DNA from: Neoechinorhynchus agilis
Lineage: Eukaryota; Acanthocephala
Direction: 5' to 3'
DNA length: 64,000 bases
Assembly: GCA_051530055.1 (NCBI GenBank)
Contig: CM121342.1
Coordinates: forward strand, 1,178,001-1,242,000
Shown: positions 43,759 to 54,249 of the stretch, piece after piece
Numbering within the stretch: position 1 is the stretch's first letter
Layout of the letters: every line of letters starts with the position of its first letter
The notes under the pieces: model-generated
Told to the model about the DNA's origin: nothing
The model's database searches: none
Seen by the model: the letters and a program-made list of their open reading frames with translations, nothing else
Translations under genes and position numbers: made by a program

Positions 43759-46319
43759 ATGATCTCGAAAAATATAAAAATCGTTAAAATTCCGGATACT
43801 TTAAACAAAGACTTACTACGGACAAGCAATGCTTTACAACCATCCGCATATTCCATCAGTCCCAACGATATGAACTCAATTGATAAACGGGGATCTGGCT
43901 GTAGTGTCAGGTCGTCATTTCGACGGTCCGAACCAACTGCATTTCTTGAGTTTGATGATTCAGATGACATGAGTGAATGTAGGCGAATTGTAATTAATGT
44001 TGGTGGAGTACGGCACGAGACGAACAAAGAAACACTATTACGGCATCCCAATACGCCTCTTGCGGAATTGGCGAGGCAACACACCGATTCCCGTGTAGAA
44101 TATTTTATCGATAGACATCCTACTGTTTTCTCGAGTGTACTAAACTACTATCGATCAAGTAAGTGTGACTGCTGAAGACTGAATATCAGAGCTTTGTTTA
44201 GACGAACTGCATGTCCCTTTGGATATTTGTGGAGCCCTCATGAGGCGCGAGTTAGAATATTGGGGAATCAGTGAAGATTTGATCGAACCATGCTGCTGGA
44301 CTAGTTATAGCGCTTTCAAGGTATACTTCCTAATCACCTAGCCATTTTATTGCATGTATTGTAGGAGGCACAAAGAACGTTAGCCGATTTGGATTTGGAC
44401 ATTGAGTTCAATGCAGATAGGCCTGATCCCATGTTAGAGATTCCTGAGAATGAAGGAAAATTGGCTTCCTTTAGACGCAAACTTTGGTATATGCTAGAAG
44501 AGCCGTATTCCTCAAATACAGCAAAGGTTCGCACAAGTTTAGGATGCAAAATCCACATGAGACTTCTCTTTCAAAATTGGTAATTCTCGTATTGTCTCAT
44601 GAGGATGCCAAAGTTTCCTAAAAACCATATATGAAGCCTACAGCTTCCCTTAGGCGATATATCCTTTATTTGGAATTTTGCAACATCGTCATTTTTGTTC
44701 TAGGATTTCCACTAATGCGAGCTCTGGTAATACTTATCAATATGAAACTTGTTCCGATAAAAGCAGAACAGGTTATACTAATTCTAGTTCAAAATAAAAT
44801 AGCAATGATTATCCGTTGGGTAAACAGTGAAGTTTCTATTCCGAAAACCAGTGCACTTTTTTAAATTAGCTAAAATTAAACGGTCGTCAATATGCAATGA
44901 ATCATAGTGATTTTATCTAGGATAAAGATCTTTTCCGTGCATATAAATAGCCTAGCAAATAAAAAAATGCGCACCAAAATCTAATGATGAATTTTGGCAC
45001 TAACCTTTTTTGAAGCTATCTTGAAAAGAAGCTAATTGGATTTATCGTACTTATGAATTTTTAATTAGAATTCATAGGGAATAAACACACGTGAAATAAA
45101 CTTTTATTCGAATATATTTATGCAATATGAATTTTTAAGTACGCTGCGTAAAGCTCAAGAAAAACATATCAGTTTGTGCCAAATTTGCGATTTTTTAATT
45201 CGAATATTTAACATTAAATTTCTGTTTATAGAGCTAAATTTTCAAATTAAGTTTTTCATTTTGTGTTCGGTTCATTTTTGATGTGAGTTTTTAGCCAAAA
45301 TTTGTTTAAAACCTACGCTTAACCTTTTATCCGAATCGTGTGTGTAGATATTCACATTTGTGACTTTTGGATTCATCATAGCATCAATATCTGGAATGAT
45401 TTTGGAAACTCACGACTACTTCAAAGTCAACGACACGAGATATCCATACAATCATACGAAACCGAATCCGTTTGCGAATGTATCAAGTGCCGTGCAAAAT
45501 CGGTCACAAATCGTGGTAAAGCGACCTCACCCGGCGCTTGAATACCTGGACTACGCATGTACTCTATACTTTAGCATAGAATTCCTGACTCGATTCAGCG
45601 TATCATATGACAAGAAGCAATTCTGGAAGTCGGCATTGAACATTATTGACTTTGTGTCTCTGATGCCACTATACCTGGTGATATTGCTGGATTTGTTCAT
45701 CTTCCGAAATCCAGGTGAAACATTGAAGAGCCATTCTCACATGCACGCGGCGTCCTTATTAAAAGTAGTGCTGATCTTACGCGTGGTGCGAGTCCTACGA
45801 TTGTTCAAACTCATGAAGCAATATACCGCACTTAAGATCCTCGTGTATGCCGTTAAAGCAAGCTTCAAGGAGTTGCTCATGCTAGCGATATTTATGGTGT
45901 TGTTTGTTATCTTTTTTGCTACATTCATCTACCATGTTGAGCGAGATCGACGAATAACGTCTATTCCAATGGGTGCTTGGTGGGCCATTATAACAATGAC
46001 AACCGTGGGTTATGGTGATGTGTATCCTGAAACGGGATTGGGATACGTGTGTGGAGCACTATGTGGAGTTTGCGGAGTTCTCGTGGTAGCACTCACCATT
46101 CCTATTATCTCAAACAACTTTACTCTCTTCTACTCACATGCGCAATCTCGGTCAAAACTGAACAGAACACAAAGAAGACTTTTTATCAAAAAACAAAAGG
46201 AAAGACAGTTCAGGAGACGTCTTCTTAGACAAGACAGACGACCAACCGACCTTAACAGGAAAGATTCAAACAATTCTCAAGCACTTAAAATTGTTGTTAG
46301 CGAAGATTCTAATGTTTAA
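43759..46319 (+). CDS. Voltage-gated K+ channel, Shaw/Kv3 type (4 exons)
   Basis: Exons 43759-44158, 44202-44320, 44365-44526 and 45348-46319 give 550 residues; introns are 43, 44 and 821 bases. The T1 tetramerisation domain (about 75-168) starts RRIVINVGGVRHETNKETLL and keeps the zinc set H-x5-C ... CC (HVPLDIC, EPCCW). S1 begins at about 228. S4 is about 364-384 with four regularly spaced basic residues (LRVVRVLRLFKL). The selectivity filter is TTVGYGD (445-451). S6 reads GVLVVALTIPIISNN: the usual Pro-Val-Pro hinge has only its second proline. The T1 sequence, filter and T1-S1 linker point to Shaw/Kv3. The frame stays open upstream of the ATG past a splice acceptor at about 43655, so a 5' exon is possible. 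Confidence 0.9.
44527..45347 (+). other. Long third intron of the K+ channel gene
   Basis: 821 bases, against 43-44 for the other introns. AT-rich; one short frame (44631-44864) lacks support. The donor GTTCGC is non-consensus, but the exon join aligns residue for residue with Kv3 S1. Confidence 0.6.
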
Positions 46320-47310
46320 GAAAATAACCATACACAAACGGAGAACGAAATTTTGTTGCTCTGTAAAAATGTAAAACATTGACTAATTTTTTATTGTTTG
46401 CTCTTTTAACGTCTATGGAAATATAAGGCATAATCTTTTGTTAATTTAAAATGTGGTGAATTCTCTAATTTGCACCTAGCAATCTTGAAACAGAAAAGGT
46501 TGCCTATATTTCGTTGTATCTCTTTCAAACGATACATTTTCTCGAATTGCTCAAAATAGTGTAATAAAAGAAAAGCATTGCGGTAATACGAGAATATCAT
46601 AGACAAACATTTACGAACCTAAAATCATGACACTGAACACATTTAATGAAAAATCAACATTAAGAAAGCAATTATATCATCGGTCAAATTATTGTACAAG
46701 GCGACAAGCAAGGAGCTGGTAATAGTTTGTAAATATTTTGGTCTCTATACCTGGCCACTAAAAAATGAATCGCTCACACTCGATTTCACAACCGATCAAA
46801 AGGTTTCGCACACAGCTTAACAAATAAAATCGAAGTGATTTTTACTTTAGGTACAATGAGTGTCATCGTTAAATTATTATTTTAACGAAACGGACCGTAT
46901 TAGCATTTTAGGGTTGGCGTTGTCGGCCAAATCGTGTTTAACTGTTTTGCAAACGATTCTTTAAATGTAGTCTCAGTTTGTCTCAATCGTCACCTAAATT
47001 CCTTATGGATGAATACAGTATATTCATGAAGTGCTATCTATCGCCTTTTTAGTAAGTAATTTAGGATTGGGCATCGAAGATCGATGAACAATAACGCGTT
47101 TAAATTTTTATCTAGGAACCAACGAATAAGTTTGCCTTTCCTTTGTCCGAACGTTTACAAGCCGCGTTGCAATGTCTGTCGATCATACGATGAATAATAA
47201 AATGCATCTTTAATTCAAATTAAAGCTGTAAAAACGGTAATGGACCAAAAAAGATAAATTTGATGTAAATCTAAAAAGTACTTCATAAAAGAATTTTTTT
47301 ATTTTTTGAA
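46320..47310. other. Intergenic downstream of the K+ channel
   Basis: Contains the presumed 3' UTR. No other gene seen. Confidence 0.45.
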
Positions 47311-47385
47311 GTCTAGTCAGCCGGCCAGCTGATAATTTTCCTTGGGCACACAGCCCACCGATCTGGTTGATCGACTGAAAAGTTA
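47311..47385 (-). mobile_element. SINE 3'-end fragment, inverted
   Basis: Read on the minus strand it contains CCAGATCGGTGGGCTGTGTG, almost identical to the 3' part of the SINE at 47470-47765 (CCAGATCGGTGGGCTGTGTA at 47710-47729). Only about 60-70 bases remain. Confidence 0.7.
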
Positions 47386-47469
47386 CCGGCTGGCTAGATT
47401 TAAAAAAATAGAAAAATTCAATTGGCCCAGAATTAAAAAAAATCAAAACTGGCAGAGTTTGTACATTCC

Positions 47470-47765
47470 GTAGTTGTGCCGAGGTGGTCCAGTGGACTAG
47501 AGCTCTTGATTCCCGTTTGGGTCAAAGGGTTAAATGTCAATTTCTGCCGATGACTCATAACCAAAAAGGACGTAATACTGTTGAAGGGAGGAGGAAACTC
47601 ACTGATGAATCCTGCCTCATCGGGAGGTATCTGAGGATCCGGACGGGGATGTACAAACCCATTACCGTATGGTCATGGGTATTAAGTGTGATTTTATGCG
47701 CTTCCCTGAACCAGATCGGTGGGCTGTGTACTCAAGCAAAATCATCAGCCGTGAGGCCACACAAA
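47470..47765 (+). mobile_element. tRNA-derived SINE, fullest copy
   Basis: The 5' part looks tRNA-like: A-box TGGTCCAGTGG at 47484-47494 and a weaker B-box GGTTAAATGTC at 47528-47538, about 45 bases apart as in Pol III promoters. The body continues with GGTATCTGAGGATCCGGACG, shared with 5.4 kb. It ends near 47765 without a clear poly-A tail. A frame across it is incidental. Confidence 0.8.
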
Positions 47766-48561
47766 GATACTGAAAAGAAATTTATTGACATATACAACGG
47801 AAAGGACTTTCAAATTTTAAAATCCAATGATGTCGCATTCCCAAGATACAGAAAGACGACAGTCTAAGATAGATGTTGATAAAACCGTTACCTAGTATTT
47901 TGATGCAACATTAAAAACTTAGAAGCAATATCTGGAGAGGTGGATTTTGTCCACGAAATATTATATAACATGAATACGTCTCAGGGCTTGAACCGCTCTA
48001 CAAGAATATCTTTCCACCCGATTGTGATCATGCATGAAATTTCAAAATAAAAATCATGATTTTCCCGTAAAGACGGACGAAGAACAAAAACATTTTTTAC
48101 CTTGCGACTTCTGAAACGAGCAATTTAACCATTCGAAACATTAAATAGATGAACTAATACAGCGAGTTTTTAAAAATCAGTATATATTTTTTAAATTTGC
48201 GAACATTTATTAGTTGATGTTAGTAAGTAGAAGCGTACAATCGAAATTTTTCGTGTAAACCTTGACATATGGTAGCTCATATTTAATTGATTATTCCCTC
48301 TAAAAACTCACTGCAATGAAATAATTTCGATCGCTACGGCAATTTATTTACGGAATATTTCTAAAAATTAAACCGCCTGTTCAGAAGCTAGTAAGTTAAA
48401 TATGTCATCTTTATTAGATTCTATTGACGTTTATTCTGTTTACAAAATGAGTTGCATTTCTACAATGAGCAGGACTCCAACCTCAACGGCTTAATCGGGG
48501 AATCCATTATTTAAGTAAATCAAAATGTCGATATGAGAGAAAGTACCGGAGTATATGATTA
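47766..48561. other. Intergenic
   Basis: No gene. A phrase at about 47990-48020 (TCTACAAGAATATCTTTCCA then CCCGA) recurs near 55700-55730, another short dispersed repeat. Confidence 0.45.
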
Positions 48562-48757
48562 AGATTATTGTTTAGAAGTTTTCACTCGGTAAATAATTTT
48601 TTATTAAAAACCTTTTGAACACCGTCGAGTTCATCATCAGTTTTCTTGTAATGCAGGTTTTCTTACAAGAAAACTAATGATGAACTTGACGAGGTTCGAA
48701 ACGTCTGTAATAGAAAATTATTTTCCGGGTGAAGACTTCTAAACAATAATCCTTAAG
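48562..48757. mobile_element. Palindromic snap-back element, family C
   Basis: Two ~90-base arms (48562-48651 and 48662-48757) are inverted copies separated by about 10 bases. Each arm holds a hammerhead-like core. The left arm (minus sense) keeps CTGATGA (48640-48634) but has lost GAAA. The right arm (plus sense) keeps GAAACGTC (48698-48705) but reads CTAATGA (48674). Helix II is GAAC/GTTC in both. A TTACA/TGTAA pair flanks the core. Confidence 0.75.
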
Positions 48758-48899
48758 TAGATCAAGTCCGATAATTTAAGGGAAATCTTTTAGTTCTATG
48801 TATTCAAGTTCAAACTAGTTAGGAAATTGGGAAAATATGTTCTACGGATAAATTGTCGGCCAAACTACAAAAAGTACTTATAATTATGGCTACATTTTC

Positions 48900-49327
48900 G
48901 GTGAGAATAATCCCGGTCATTACATATTTTATTTATTCGAAATATTTCGCGAGGCATCCTCGCCTCTTCAGTCATTGTTAAAGTGTTTTATTCGCACTAT
49001 TCGCACCAATAAAACTTACTGAAAATGGACACCTCCTCGGCTATATTCAACCACGCATGGGAGCACGACCACAAAATCAACTTTACCGGGGCAAAAATAT
49101 TACCCTTACTATCCCAACATCGAACCTCCGCCCTACACAAGCTCGGGGGAAGGAAAATCGGATTTCTTCCCACGGACATGACGCACTCGGGCACCCTAGT
49201 CGACGCAACACTATAAACCACTAACCACACATCACCCTCAAAAATAATTTACTGAAGAGGGAACTCAGGTTTCGAAATATTTAATTCAATAATTAATGTT
49301 AAATTCTCGGGGTGGTGACAGCTCACC
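48900..49327 (+). mobile_element. PLE remnant with GIY-YIG end and inverted ribozyme-like termini
   Basis: The left end (GGTGAGAATAATCCCGG from 48900) contains, on the minus strand, CTGAAGA (48971-48965), GCGAGG-ATG-CCTCGC and GAAA (48948-48945). A plus-strand frame follows (49025-49216). The right end holds a second core in plus sense, CTGAAGA (49252-49258) and GAAA (49274-49277), ending with CTCACC at 49327. The element is thus flanked by inverted copies, sense at the coding 3' end. Only about 430 bases remain of a PLE that is normally several kb. Confidence 0.7.
49025..49216 (+). pseudogene. PLE GIY-YIG endonuclease C-terminal fragment
   Basis: The residues SSAIFNHAWEHDHKINFTGAKI match the usual C-terminal part of the GIY-YIG nuclease of Penelope-like elements (SA-A-H---H-I---A-I). 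Only the last ~60 residues remain; no reverse transcriptase is present. Confidence 0.7.
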
Positions 49328-50017
49328 GAAGACCAAAAATAAAAATATTTTAGCGATGCATCTCGGGTGTTAAGGACCGACCAAATACCTTTCGATGAAC
49401 CTTTTTTTGCTATAAATCAATTTTATTAATTTAATTTTTTTAGACAAACACATTTTCGTTTGAGGATTGAATTGTTCATTTTTTAAGGCGGAAAAATTGA
49501 AGGAATAATAACACATTTATTTGTATTGGGTCGTCATGAACACCGGAATTTGCAGGAAATTGATTTCGGTACTTCTTTAAGATTCATGCAGAGATTTGAA
49601 GAATTTTTGTTCTAAGGTACGTTTAATGTGGTTGGTAAAATTGTTTTGGGTCGGTTAGTTGATATTGGTCTATTTTGACTTTGTTAGTTGTTGTTTTCTG
49701 TCATTTCCTCCGAATCAATTCGCATTTGAAGGATTGAGCAGTAAAGAAGAAAGAGCGGAAATAGAGCGCTGTGCGAGGAACTGAATAATGGAAAATGTTG
49801 AGGCGAAGAGTTAGTCTGCTGTGTTTTTCATCAAAAACATCTTTAATAAATACGTACAAGATTGTGTGCAACTCTCAAATACCGGATTTAATAAATCCCT
49901 TCAATTTTTGCGCCATAAAAACACGGTTTTCAACTTTTTTCCCGACGAGGACATTTTCGCATTTCGCTTGCTTCTTCCGTGCATAACGAAAAGACTAGAG
50001 CGCGCTTTCATTTTTAA
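49328..50017. other. Intergenic upstream of the FAM210-like gene
   Basis: AT-rich. Frames at 49795-50033 have no domain. Confidence 0.45.
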
Positions 50018-50025
50018 TGACGTCA
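50018..50025. promoter_or_regulatory. Perfect CRE palindrome TGACGTCA
   Basis: The full 8-base cAMP-response/bZIP site lies 5 bases before the start codon of the FAM210-like gene. The proximity is seen in the sequence; function is inferred. Confidence 0.35.
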
Positions 50026-50029
50026 CTGA

Positions 50030-50584
50030 ATGATTGTTCTCAGAACTGGAGCAGTTGCTGTACGGCAGTTAAGAGTGCATCGGTCCGGAATAACCGCATT
50101 GCGATTGGCATCGACCAGCGGATTTGGTATAAAACAAGCTTACAAACTCTACGGAAAGTGGTTAATTGTGGTCCATGGTGTCACAAGTGCTGGATGGCTT
50201 GCTTTAGTCTCATCTGCGGTTTATATGTGAGTTGGGCAGGAATTCCACACATCCAGCTCACTTCCTTTTTGATCAAAAAGGGGTTTGACGTTCGACACCG
50301 TATTAAGTCGACTCCAGAAATGGAACTTTATAAGCGATACAAGAGCACAAAAGTGGATCGAAAAAGTCGAGGACACAAAACCTTCAGACGTTGCTCGATT
50401 TCTGCGAATTGATCGATTAATTAAGCATCCGGAGGACAAATTATTCGAATTGGACCGTAAAGTAAGCACAAATACCTTGATTAACATTGGAACGGTGCTT
50501 GCGTTCATCAAAATGATTGGACCTGTGCGATATGCGACTACCATTGGAGTTACACATTCAATCGTTAAACGATTACCGAAATAA
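50030..50584 (+). CDS. FAM210-like (DUF1279) mitochondrial membrane protein
   Basis: Exons 50030-50226 and 50281-50584 with a 54-base intron give 166 residues. The N-terminus is Arg/Ser/Ala-rich without acids (RTGAVAVRQLRVHRSGITAL), a good mitochondrial presequence. Residues about 34-66 (KQAYKLYGKWLIVVHGVTSA) form the first DUF1279 helix, and INIGTVLAFIKMIGPVRYAT the second, with the family's PVR motif. The insertion between the helices (about 70 residues) is longer than in vertebrate FAM210B. FAM210 proteins sit in mitochondria and influence translation and energy metabolism. AATAAA overlaps the stop codon (50580-50585). The intron start GTGAGT and the preserved frame support the model. Confidence 0.82.
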
Positions 50585-50589
50585 ATGTC

Positions 50590-51219
50590 CACTTCAACTT
50601 ACATCGCATCATTACGATTCGAATTCGATAGATCTAAGATAGCGGTTGTTTTAGTTTCCCTTTTAAAGGTTGAACTTACGCTTTTCCAGAAAAATTCCGT
50701 ACGATCGGCTCACACTCTACCGAATTTTCTGCAACTTTTTTCGTTAGAAAGTCAGATTTAGCAATCGATTTTTTCTTTTGAAACATTAGCTTTCAATATT
50801 TTCTTTGCTCGTCTAAACAGGTAATGAAAAAAATAGTGCATATTTCATACAACATTGTGGTAAGTGGAAAAGTAATAGAAAGGGGGCTTTAAATAAATTT
50901 TCTTGTGAACATTTAATTCTTGCTTTTTTCTGAGTGGAACGTGCCAAAATTGATACTGCTATATTGACCAATGGAGCGATTGGATGACTGTTCTTGAAAC
51001 AAATAAAATAATCTGTTGCCTGTATTTGAACGATTTATTTCAACAATTATCCATGCTAACGAACCATGAAAGGAAAGAGATCATGCTCTCTAAATAAGTT
51101 TTAAAATATCGTCATTAAACTACATCGATTTTGTTTCGAAACCATTACGCGATTAAGGCTATAAAAAATGTAAGTGTATTAAAGTCGACTGAAGAGCACA
51201 TTCGCCACTTATTTCCACT
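50590..51219. other. Intergenic
   Basis: No gene seen. Confidence 0.45.
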
Positions 51220-51870
51220 ATGCGGCCTCTGATCATTTTGTTTATTCTTTATGCAATACAAGAATGCCTCGCTTCATCAAAGACAGAATCCTTGATCCAA
51301 TCTCGAATCATCGCTGCAGTGAACTCAATCTTTCTTTTAATCTTACTCATGTTTGTTATTTGTTCCACTATTCAATACGAAAATCGACCTGGAATCAGTG
51401 TCGGTGAATCAGGTGATTGGGAGATTCGTGGAATTGAAAACTTTCATTCATTTGTCAATGAAATGAAAGAAGATGAAACGTTCATTAAGGAGTCAAAACC
51501 AATATTCGTTTGGTTTTATGAAGGGAAGAGTCCATCTGGTGATTTTGACGATGTATACAGTGATATCAAGCGTAAATGCAGCGAACGAGCCTTCTGTAAC
51601 CTTGTTCAACTTATAAGGACAGACGTAGACTTGTTGTTTAAAGGCAGGAAATTTGAAGATACAACTATTGATGATGTTCCGGCTGGATCGATTTTAGTGT
51701 TAATGCCATTACATCACAAGAAGGGAGACGGTAAAGTCGTGGCTGAATTCTCGGAAACTACCGAAGTACGATACTTGCGAGCATATGATCAAACGAACCT
51801 GGTTGAAGCATTGAAATACTATAGTGCCGAGTACGCCCAAAATATGTGGAAGAGGGGTGACATGGGATAG
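51220..51870 (+). CDS. Unknown membrane protein with possible thioredoxin-like domain, 216 aa
   Basis: Starts at ATG 51220. An N-terminal signal-like segment (MRPLIILFILYAIQECLASS) is followed by a membrane helix (IIAAVNSIFLLILLMFVICS, about 30-49). The luminal or cytosolic domain reads like a thioredoxin fold: a hydrophobic first strand KPIFVWFYEG (about 92-101), a helix with KRKCSERAFC, a second strand LVQLIRTDVDLLF, and VPAGSILVLMPL near the position of the family's cis-proline loop. There is no CxxC, so a redox role is unlikely. I recognise no named family; the fold suggestion is inference. Single exon. The C-terminal NMWKRGDMG is basic. Confidence 0.6.
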   Translation: MRPLIILFILYAIQECLASSKTESLIQSRIIAAVNSIFLLILLMFVICSTIQYENRPGISVGESGDWEIRGIENFHSFVNEMKEDETFIKESKPIFVWFYEGKSPSGDFDDVYSDIKRKCSERAFCNLVQLIRTDVDLLFKGRKFEDTTIDDVPAGSILVLMPLHHKKGDGKVVAEFSETTEVRYLRAYDQTNLVEALKYYSAEYAQNMWKRGDMG

Positions 51871-52084
51871 GATTAAAAAAAGTTGCCCACACTTTACCAC
51901 ATATACTATGGAAAACTTTTAGTTAATACATAATAGGCCAATGATTGTGTGTAGTCCCGTGTGTTTCTGCATTCGCTTGTGTTTATGTGCCTTCCCGTTG
52001 TTGTTTACACGTTTGCTTGTCTAAATGAAATTGCACGCATACGGGAATATGCGGGCGTCAACATTTCACAGAATGCGTTCAAAC

Positions 52085-52390
52085 GCGATTTTGCGTTCAA
52101 ATGTTCGTGCATATTCATTTTCTACTCGAGTTGTGCGTTTGTTTACACTTGTCTTTTCACTCGTTTGTTTTCTTTGATAAGTGCCATTGCATTCACATGT
52201 TCGTGCATATTCATTTTCTACTCGAGTTGTGCGTTTGTTTACACTTGTCTTTTCACTCGTTTGTTTTCTTTGATAAGTGCCTTTGCATTCACATGTTCGT
52301 GCATATTCATTTTCTACTCGAGTTGTGTGTTTGTTTGTTTTGGTTTGCACTTGTTTTTGCATTGGTTTGTTTTGTTTGATAAGTGCCATT
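52085..52390. repeat. 96-bp minisatellite, about 3 copies
   Basis: ATGTTCGTGCATATTCATTT recurs at 52101, 52197 and 52293, an exact 96-base period. The first two copies are near-identical and the third diverges after the XhoI-like CTCGAG. The DNA is rich in TTTGTTT and TGTG. The period is 32 codons, so long frames stay open on both strands (51961-52563 plus, 52557-52066 minus), giving Cys/Phe-rich or Lys/Thr-rich repeats. Confidence 0.85.
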
Positions 52391-52558
52391 GCGCTCGTAT
52401 GTATTGTTGTGCGCGCGTGCAATTGTTTGTATACATATGCACAAGTATTCATTTGTTTTTGTTGACTTTTTTGTTTGCATGCGCAAAACTTGTTTGTCCG
52501 CATGTATTCATTTGCATAACAACATTCACGTTTGTAAATCACATCGAAAAAATCCATC
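52391..52558. repeat. GT/TTTG-rich low-complexity tract
   Basis: Extends the composition of the minisatellite (TTTGTTT, TGTGCGCGCG) without a fixed period. It ends at the left border of the PLE remnant. Confidence 0.5.
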
Positions 52559-53555
52559 GGTAAAGATAATCCCGGTTAAAAATCATTTTATCATTAGGAA
52601 ATATTCCGACAAAAGGGAAACATCGGCTCATCAATCATCTAAAAAGGTTTTTGGTTATTATTACTTCTATGTTTTGTCTAATAGTCTCGGGTTGACGGGT
52701 TTGCTACTTCTAACAAGGTTCGTGGACCGTGTGCCCGCTCGGAAATCCTGCACTGAATAGTGTGTTCTATTGATTTTTACTACGTCATTAGCAGGTAGTT
52801 TTACGCTGAAATTCGCCTTATTGCATTTCATTTTATTAGCCGCAGAGATGTGTGCGAGGCCTCAAGAACGAGACGTTTTCCAAGATTTGGCTCCTTCTCA
52901 ATCAAATCCGCCCCATCGAAATCTATGCGATATTGCATAGTTTCCTGGTGGTTTGAAATGGCGGATGTTGAGTGAGTCTCTTCGGAATGCCCTGCATTGT
53001 TTGACCGATGTACACCTTGGCAAATTGAGTGCACTGTATTTTATAAACATCCTGCAAGTCGGATCATTGTTCAACATCTTCTTAAACGTGTTAGCGAGGG
53101 TGATACCTTTATTGATGTACAATCGAACACCAACCCTTGTCTTAATAATGGAATGGATGATGTCTTTTGTTACATCGATAACGAATTCAACTCTTTTGAA
53201 TTTATAGGACTCTGCGATCGGTTTTGTGTTTCGTGTTCAATAATTGCACCTCTTAATACCGCAGTCAATTATCCATTTGGGGTATCGTCTTATTCTCAGT
53301 TCCTGGGCGATACTATTACTTTTCTTAATCCACGCAAATTTGGTGAATGACATAAGAAAGGCTCTCCAGAAATACGAAGTTACCTCGGAGATCTTGTGCC
53401 TCATTGGTTGATGACTGAACCAGTGCGGTGGTCCCCAAGGCACGTGGGGCTTGCGTAACAATAACCAAAAACCTTTTTAGATGATTATAAGGCGAGATTT
53501 CCTCGTGAAGTATTTCAGAACAATAAAATGATTTTTAACCGGGATTATCTTCACC
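52559..53555 (-). mobile_element. PLE remnant (~1 kb) with inverted ends
   Basis: Inverted ends of about 110 bases: the left 52559-52672 begins GGTAAAGATAATCCCGGTT; the right 53437-53555 ends in its complement. Both also share the inner phrase CTAAAAAGGTTTTTGGTTAT. Minus-strand coding pieces between them are the end of the reverse transcriptase, WRAFLMSF then RYPKWIIDCGI (about 53390-53260), and the GIY-YIG nuclease (53122-52828). Ribozyme-like cores in both ends are decayed (TTGATGAGCCGA then TCGGAAT in the left end, read on the minus strand). Confidence 0.72.
52828..53122 (-). pseudogene. PLE GIY-YIG endonuclease fragment
   Basis: Minus-strand phrases SAISNHQETMQYRIDFDGAD and EKEPNLGKRLVLEASH match the nuclease C-terminus of Penelope-like elements (SAIA-H---H-IDW--A-I--REPN--KR-VLEA--I). 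The catalytic half is read in another frame and is degraded. Confidence 0.72.
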
Positions 53556-54249
53556 ACAGGTCAAAATTCACGTCTGTGTATTTAGACATGTTTTTTATTA
53601 TGTAAATGGACGTTGGCCTTGTATTTTGTGTTCGTTTGGCTCATAAAATGGACATCGAGATCGGCCCAAAACCTTTCTGAAAGCCGAAGATACCGAGAGG
53701 TCTATTAAACACTCGGAGAGGAGCATCCGAGATTGTATCTTCGCCCATGATCCACTAGGCTCACATTTAGTAATCATTCATGGAGGTAGATAAACGTGTG
53801 TCGGGATTGTCCTTAAAGAATATTTCAGAATTAGATAAGTGAGTGGGAACATATGAACAATAAAACGAGCTCACATCCATCCTACCCAGTTACTTGAACG
53901 ACTCCTTTGAAATCCAACCTGATGAGCAAAATTCGCGAAAATGCCCATTTTGTATCGATCCAAGCAAGGCAGAGCGTCGCGTTATTTTCGACCAATTCAC
54001 ACTGCTCACCCATGTTCTCCCATTTCTTTGCAAATACAAGCCAAAATGAGATAGAAAAATCAATGCACATGCTAGATATTTCGATTGATTTCTCAAAAAG
54101 ATCGTTCCAAATATTTAAAATATTTATGGTTTAATAACAAAATGTTGGTGGCCTTTTTAGTGTATCTGACACTGAACCGAAATTAGGATGACTTAGGTTA
54201 GCACCCAAAACTAATGTATTTATTGATCATAATCCGAAACTTTCGAAGG
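53556..54249. other. Intergenic
   Basis: No gene seen. It separates the PLE remnant from the ATP6AP2-like gene. Confidence 0.4.

Noticed and set aside
43641-44084. 147-codon minus frame opposite channel exon 1
   Set aside because: Antisense to a clear T1 domain.
48693-48703. GGTTCGAAACG as a tRNA B-box
   Set aside because: It lies inside the family C palindrome, where it is explained as helix II plus GAAA; no tRNA fold surrounds it.
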